Source of the DNA: Yinghuangia sp045039925
Lineage (GTDB): Bacteria > Actinomycetota > Actinomycetes > Streptomycetales > Streptomycetaceae
Assembly: GCA_045039925.1 (NCBI GenBank)
Contig: CP108400.1
Location: 558,001 to 622,000, forward strand
Length of the DNA stretch: 64,000 nt
Reading direction: 5' to 3'
The notes under the pieces are model-generated. The model worked only from the letters and a program-made list of their open reading frames with translations. It had not been told where the DNA came from and ran no database searches. The position numbers were made by a program, and so were the translations under genes. Shown here piece after piece: positions 60,717 to 64,000 of this stretch (within the stretch, counting starts at the first letter, position 1; each line of letters starts with the position of its first letter).

Positions 60717-60758
60717 AGGGTAGTCCGAACAGTTGCCGCCCCCGGCACAGGACCCGCG

Positions 60759-61010
60759 TAGGTCGTGTCCTTCGGATCTTGGTGCCGCTCGCGTGTCGCC
60801 GGGCCTTGGCGGCCCTCCTTCGCGCCGTGCATCGCAAGGCGCAGGGCTTGGGAGGGCCCGCCGGGCCCGGCGAGCTCGTACTCGGTCGTACTCGCGAGGC
60901 CCTGCAACGCCGCCTTGGGAGGGCGAAGGAGGGCCGTCTAGGCCCGGCGTAGGCCCGGCGTGCGGTGCCAGGCCGCGCGAGCGGTATCAAGATCCGAAGG
61001 GCACGACCTA
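60759..61010. mobile_element. Candidate MITE: 252-bp inverted-repeat element with TA ends
   Basis: The first 35 bp from 60759 (beginning TAGGTCGTGTCCTTCGGATC) are repeated in inverse orientation up to 61010 with 3 mismatches. The similarity extends inward (GGCCCTCCTTCGC type blocks), so almost the whole element is an imperfect palindrome. It carries no open frame for a transposase. TA at both ends would fit target duplication by an IS630/Tc1-mariner-type enzyme acting in trans. It lies between the ROK promoter side and the end of pobA. Confidence 0.7.
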
Positions 61011-61022
61011 GGCGGGCCGGCG

Positions 61023-62252
61023 CTATGCGAGCGGCGACGCGGCCTCCTTCGCGTGCTGCCCCACCGGGGGCGTGAGCGGCAGGCCGACGTAGTTCTCGGC
61101 GAGTTCCGCCGCGGCGTGCGGGGAGGCGGCGACGCGGTCGAGCTGGGCGATTTGCAGACGCGTCTCGAAGGCGCTCTGCGCCGGGTCCGCGTGCAGTGTT
61201 GTGGTCATGAAGTACGAGAAGTGCTCGGCCCGCCACACCCGCCGCAGGCAGGTGTCCGAGTAGGCGTCCAGGAGTTCGGTGGACCCGGTGTCGTGCAGTT
61301 CGGCGAACGCGGTGGCCAGCACGGTGACGTCCGCGGCCGCGAGGTTGAGCCCCTTCGCCCCGGTCGGCGGCACGATGTGGGCGGCGTCGCCGGCCAGGAA
61401 CAGCCGTCCGTGCCGCAGCGGTTCGGTCACGAAGCTGCGCATCGGCAGGACGGACTTGGCGGTGATCGGACCGCGTTCGAGCCGCCACGCGCCGTCCAAC
61501 GCGAACCGGAGGTCGAGTTCGTCCCAGATGCGCTCGTCGGACCACTCAGCAGCGTCGGTGCCGTTGGGGACCTGGAGGTAGAGCCGGCTGACGCTCGGCG
61601 AGCGCATGCTGTGCAGCGCGAACCCGCGCGGCGAATGGGCGTAGATCAGCTCGTCGCACGAGGGTGCCACGTCGGCGAGGATGCCCAGCCAGGAGTACGG
61701 GTACTCGCGCTCGTACGTCGTCAGCCCGCCCTCGGGCACCGCCTGCCGCGCGACCCCGTGGTACCCGTCGCAGCCGACGACGTAGTCGCAGGTCAGCGTG
61801 CGGTCGCGGCCCTCGCTACGGTAGCGGACCGTCGGCCGCTCGGTGTCCGCGCCTTCGACCGCGGCGACCTCGGCGCCGAACAACAGCGGCGGCCCCTCGG
61901 CCAGTTGCAGGGCGATGAGGTCCTTCACGACCTCGGTCTGCGCGTACACGGTGACGCTCGCACCGTCGGCGAGCGCGGGGAAGTCGATGCGGTGCGAACG
62001 GCGGTCGAAGCGCAGTTCGATGCCGTGGTGGACGAGCCCTTCGCGGTCGAGGCGCTCTCCCGCGCCGGCCGCGCGCAGGACGTCGACGGTGCCCTGTTCG
62101 AGGATCCCGGCGCGCTGGCGCTGCTCGACGTACGCGCGGTCCCGGCTCTCCAGCACGACGCAGTCCACGCCGCGCAGGTGCAGCAGGCGGGCGAGCAGCA
62201 GCCCGGCGGGTCCGCCTCCGACGATGGCGACGGTGGTGTGCTCGGGGATCAC
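61023..62252 (-). CDS. pobA: 4-hydroxybenzoate 3-monooxygenase (PobA)
   Basis: 409 residues from a GTG with AGGA upstream. FAD binding is shown by VAIVGGGPAGLLLARLL and RLFLAGDAAHIVPPTGAKGLNLAAAD; CDYVVGCDGYHGVAR is the DG motif contacting NADPH and FAD. QRQRAGILEQGTVDVLRAAG is the diagnostic PobA segment. It hydroxylates 4-hydroxybenzoate to protocatechuate, feeding the beta-ketoadipate pathway to which pcaC belongs. The IS110 element is inserted 15 bp upstream of its start, so expression from the pca promoter is probably disrupted. Confidence 0.94.
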   Translation of the reverse strand: MIPEHTTVAIVGGGPAGLLLARLLHLRGVDCVVLESRDRAYVEQRQRAGILEQGTVDVLRAAGAGERLDREGLVHHGIELRFDRRSHRIDFPALADGASVTVYAQTEVVKDLIALQLAEGPPLLFGAEVAAVEGADTERPTVRYRSEGRDRTLTCDYVVGCDGYHGVARQAVPEGGLTTYEREYPYSWLGILADVAPSCDELIYAHSPRGFALHSMRSPSVSRLYLQVPNGTDAAEWSDERIWDELDLRFALDGAWRLERGPITAKSVLPMRSFVTEPLRHGRLFLAGDAAHIVPPTGAKGLNLAAADVTVLATAFAELHDTGSTELLDAYSDTCLRRVWRAEHFSYFMTTTLHADPAQSAFETRLQIAQLDRVAASPHAAAELAENYVGLPLTPPVGQHAKEAASPLA

Positions 62253-62266
62253 GGGGTCCTACCTTT

Positions 62267-63674
62267 TTGCTTGGGCTGAGCGGGCCATTCGTAGGGTTGG
62301 CTCACCCAGGGGTGTCGGGTGTGGCTGTCATGGGGTTGCCATTGGTGGCACGAGGCACTTGGCCGCCCGACACCCCGCGACGACTCGGCCGCCAATTGGG
62401 ATGTGCGAGCAGATCGCTGTGTAGGACAACGTCGGCGAGGTCGTCTGCGGGACTGTTGTCACCACGACGCTCGGGAGCCTGATGAACCTCCGGATATGGG
62501 CCGGGATCGACGCGGGGAAGACCCACCACCACTGCGTGGTCCTGGACACTGAAGGCGTCAGATTGCTGTCGCGGCGGGTCGCCAACGACGAGCCCGAGCT
62601 GCTGGAACTGTTGGCCGACGTCCGCGCGCTCGGCGACGACGTCACCTGGGCGATCGACCTTGCCGACGGCGGCGCCGCGCTGCTGATCGCGATCCTGGTC
62701 GGCCACGACCAACGCCTGCTCTACATCCCAGGCCGCACCGTCAGCCGGGCGACCGCCGGCTACCGGGGTGAGGGCAAGACCGACGCCCGCGACGCGCTGG
62801 TCATCGCCGACCAGGCACGCATGCGCCGCGACCTGAACCCGCTGCGGCCCGGCGACGAACTCACCGTCGAACTCAAGCTGTTCACCGCACGCCGCACCGA
62901 CCTGGTCTGCGACCGCACCCGCACCATCTCCCGGCTGCGCGGCACGCTGACCGGCGTGTTCCCCGCGCTGGAACGCGCTTTGGACGCGACCAACACCGGC
63001 CCGCTCGTCCTGCTGACCGGCTACCAGACCCCGGCCGCGATCCGCCGCACCGGCGCCGCACGGCTGGAGACCTGGCTGCGCAACCGCAATGTCCGCGGTG
63101 CCGCCGCGCTGGCCCGCGCGGCGGTCGACGCGGCGGAGCGCCAGCACACCGCGGTCACCGGAGAGAAGGCCGTGGCGGCGATGGTTCGCACCCTGGCGAA
63201 GGAGGTGATGGCCCTCAACGAGAAGATCGCCGAGGTCGACAAGCTCATCGAGGGCCGGTTTCGCGATCACGAACTCGCCGAGGTGATCACCAGCCTCCCG
63301 GGCATGGGGAACCTGCTCGGCGCCGAGTTCCTCGCCGCGACCGGCGGCGACATGGCGTTCTTCGCCACACCCGACCGCCTCGCGGGCTACGCGGGGCTGG
63401 CGCCCGCACCCCGCGACTCGGGGCGGGTCAGCGGCAACCTGCACCGCCCCAAGCGCTACCACCGCGGACTGCAACGGGTCTTCTACATCTCGGCGTTGGT
63501 CAGCATCCGCTGCTGCCCCGAGTCCCGTCGGTTCTACGACCGCAAACGCGCAGAAGGCAAACGCCACACCCAGGCCGTCATCGCGCTCGCCCGACGACGC
63601 GTGAACGTCTTGTGGGCGCTCCTGCGTGACGGACGGTGCTATCAAGCAACACCACCCGTCACCCAAGTTGCTTG
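62267..63674 (+). mobile_element. IS110-family insertion sequence between pcaC and pobA
   Basis: About 1.4 kb bounded by the 7-bp direct repeat TTGCTTG (62267-62273 and 63668-63674), which fits the core recombination sequence of IS110 elements; no terminal inverted repeats are present, as is normal for this family. Removing the sequence between the repeats places the pcaC stop about 27 bp from the pobA start with its ribosome binding site intact, which supports these ends. The boundaries are inferred. Confidence 0.75.
62274..62481 (+). ncRNA. Candidate bridge RNA region at the left end of the IS110 element
   Basis: The 208-bp non-coding left end upstream of the transposase can form an 11-bp perfect stem (GGGGTGTCGGG at 62309-62319 with CCCGACACCCC at 62366-62376) around a 46-nt loop, followed by further possible hairpins. 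IS110 elements are known to encode a bridge RNA in this position that pairs with donor and target DNA. Exact RNA ends and loops are not determined. Confidence 0.5.
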
Positions 63675-63675
63675 A
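62482..63675 (+). CDS. IS110-family transposase (DEDD recombinase)
   Basis: 397 residues; GGGAG precedes the ATG. The N-terminal RuvC-like domain has Asp10 in AGIDAGK, an acidic residue in WAIDLADGG (Asp59 where Glu is usual) and Asp101/Asp104 in KTDARDALVIAD. The C-terminal domain has SLPGMGNLLGAEFLAATGG and LAGYAGLAPAPRDSGRVSG, where Ser313 is the probable nucleophile. The gene is intact, so the element may be active. It is closest in style to IS117/IS110 elements of Streptomyces. Transcribed against pcaC and pobA. Confidence 0.95.
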   Translation: MNLRIWAGIDAGKTHHHCVVLDTEGVRLLSRRVANDEPELLELLADVRALGDDVTWAIDLADGGAALLIAILVGHDQRLLYIPGRTVSRATAGYRGEGKTDARDALVIADQARMRRDLNPLRPGDELTVELKLFTARRTDLVCDRTRTISRLRGTLTGVFPALERALDATNTGPLVLLTGYQTPAAIRRTGAARLETWLRNRNVRGAAALARAAVDAAERQHTAVTGEKAVAAMVRTLAKEVMALNEKIAEVDKLIEGRFRDHELAEVITSLPGMGNLLGAEFLAATGGDMAFFATPDRLAGYAGLAPAPRDSGRVSGNLHRPKRYHRGLQRVFYISALVSIRCCPESRRFYDRKRAEGKRHTQAVIALARRRVNVLWALLRDGRCYQATPPVTQVA

Positions 63676-63680
63676 CAACA

Positions 63681-64000
63681 TCATTGGGAAGTGCCTTCCT
63701 GGGCTGCGGGGCCGGTGGCCCGCGGGGGTTCGGGGTGGGACGGGGCAGCGGGGGCGGCGTCGGCCGCGTCGTGCGTGGTGGAGTCGATGTCGGCGAGCAC
63801 CCGGGCCGCCACGGCGAACGCCGAGTTCGCCGCGGGCACCCCGCAGTAGACGGCGGTCTGCAACAGGACTTCGCGGATCTCGTCGCGGGTGAGTCCGTTG
63901 CGCAGCGCCGCGCGTACGTGCATCGCCAGTTCGTCGTGGTGGCCGTGCGCGACCAGTGCGGTGAGGGTGATGCAGCTGCGGGTGCGGCGGTCGAGGCCGG
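63681..64000 (-). CDS. pcaC: 4-carboxymuconolactone decarboxylase (PcaC type), 5' end outside window
   Basis: The visible 106 residues begin within the gene: LDRRTRSCITLTALVAHGHH, then ELAMHVRAALRNGLTRDEIREVLLQTAVYCGVPAANSAFAVA, the conserved carboxymuconolactone decarboxylase core with the catalytic histidine region. A Pro/Ala-rich tail of about 35 residues follows. It may be a separate PcaC or the C-terminal half of a fused PcaL, common in Streptomyces. It converts 4-carboxymuconolactone to beta-ketoadipate enol-lactone in protocatechuate breakdown. The stop is next to the IS110 right end. Confidence 0.88.
   Translation of the reverse strand, partial: GLDRRTRSCITLTALVAHGHHDELAMHVRAALRNGLTRDEIREVLLQTAVYCGVPAANSAFAVAARVLADIDSTTHDAADAAPAAPSHPEPPRATGPAAQEGTSQ

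Overview
The window reads as chromosomal DNA of a high-GC actinomycete, most likely Streptomyces or a close relative in the Streptomycetaceae. This is inferred from the very GC-rich third codon positions, GTG/TTG starts behind GGAGG-type ribosome binding sites, and families typical of that group: an MmyB-type XRE regulator, an ImmA-like protein, DUF397, DUF3068, PucR and WYL regulators, split LigD modules and an EccC-like FtsK protein. No rRNA, tRNA or CRISPR array was found.

Layout. 1-0.7 kb: a short leftward gene encodes a multi-core peptide with six FNSYV-type octapeptide repeats, best read as a cyclophane RiPP precursor whose maturase would lie left of the window. 0.7-5.6 kb: a methyltransferase, a DUF397 remnant, a GT4 glycosyltransferase with lower GC than its neighbours, and an ArsR regulator divergent from an MFS exporter across a 36-bp perfect palindrome. 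5.6-11.2 kb: a 1207-residue trypsin-like protease/P-loop NTPase/membrane protein divergent from a 608-residue protein without a recognised domain, with a 15-bp inverted repeat between them. 11.3-15.5 kb: four genes chained by ATGA overlaps (PaaK-like ligase, small alpha-beta-barrel protein, GNAT protein, Acg-like nitroreductase). 15.5-19.8 kb: secreted M1 peptidase, ImmA-like protein and two convergent, overlapping XRE regulators. 19.8-28 kb: mainly CoA and housekeeping genes, a SpoIIE phosphatase and separate LigD phosphoesterase and polymerase genes.

28-31.6 kb: a catabolic-looking group (barrel protein, alpha/beta hydrolase, VOC dioxygenase) with a TetR regulator. 31.6-35.6 kb: GtrA-like protein, a chimeric pseudogene (PucR regulator joined to an acyl-CoA ligase fragment), DUF3068 protein and an ankyrin lipoprotein. 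35.6-39.2 kb: a leftward run with a class C beta-lactamase-fold enzyme, an AAC(2') acetyltransferase, a deaminase and a TmrB-like P-loop protein. 39.3-43.3 kb: quinone oxidoreductase, an epoxide hydrolase divergent from a WYL regulator, and a lone OmpR-type DNA-binding protein. 43.4-50.3 kb: PucR regulator divergent from an NCS1 permease/nitrilase/agmatinase operon, which fits uptake and hydrolysis of a guanidino or amide nitrogen source, followed by a multidrug-type MFS exporter. 50.8-56.6 kb: an EccC-like FtsK gene with an amber codon exactly at the Walker A lysine, a LysM protein, and an ECF sigma factor with its zinc-finger anti-sigma factor. 56.7-64 kb: MBL hydrolase, carboxylesterase, ROK regulator, a 252-bp inverted-repeat element with TA ends, and the pobA/pcaC aromatic catabolism genes separated by an IS110-family insertion.

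The strongest leads for something new are the multi-core peptide gene at the left edge, the four-gene adenylate-forming cassette and the protease-NTPase pair.
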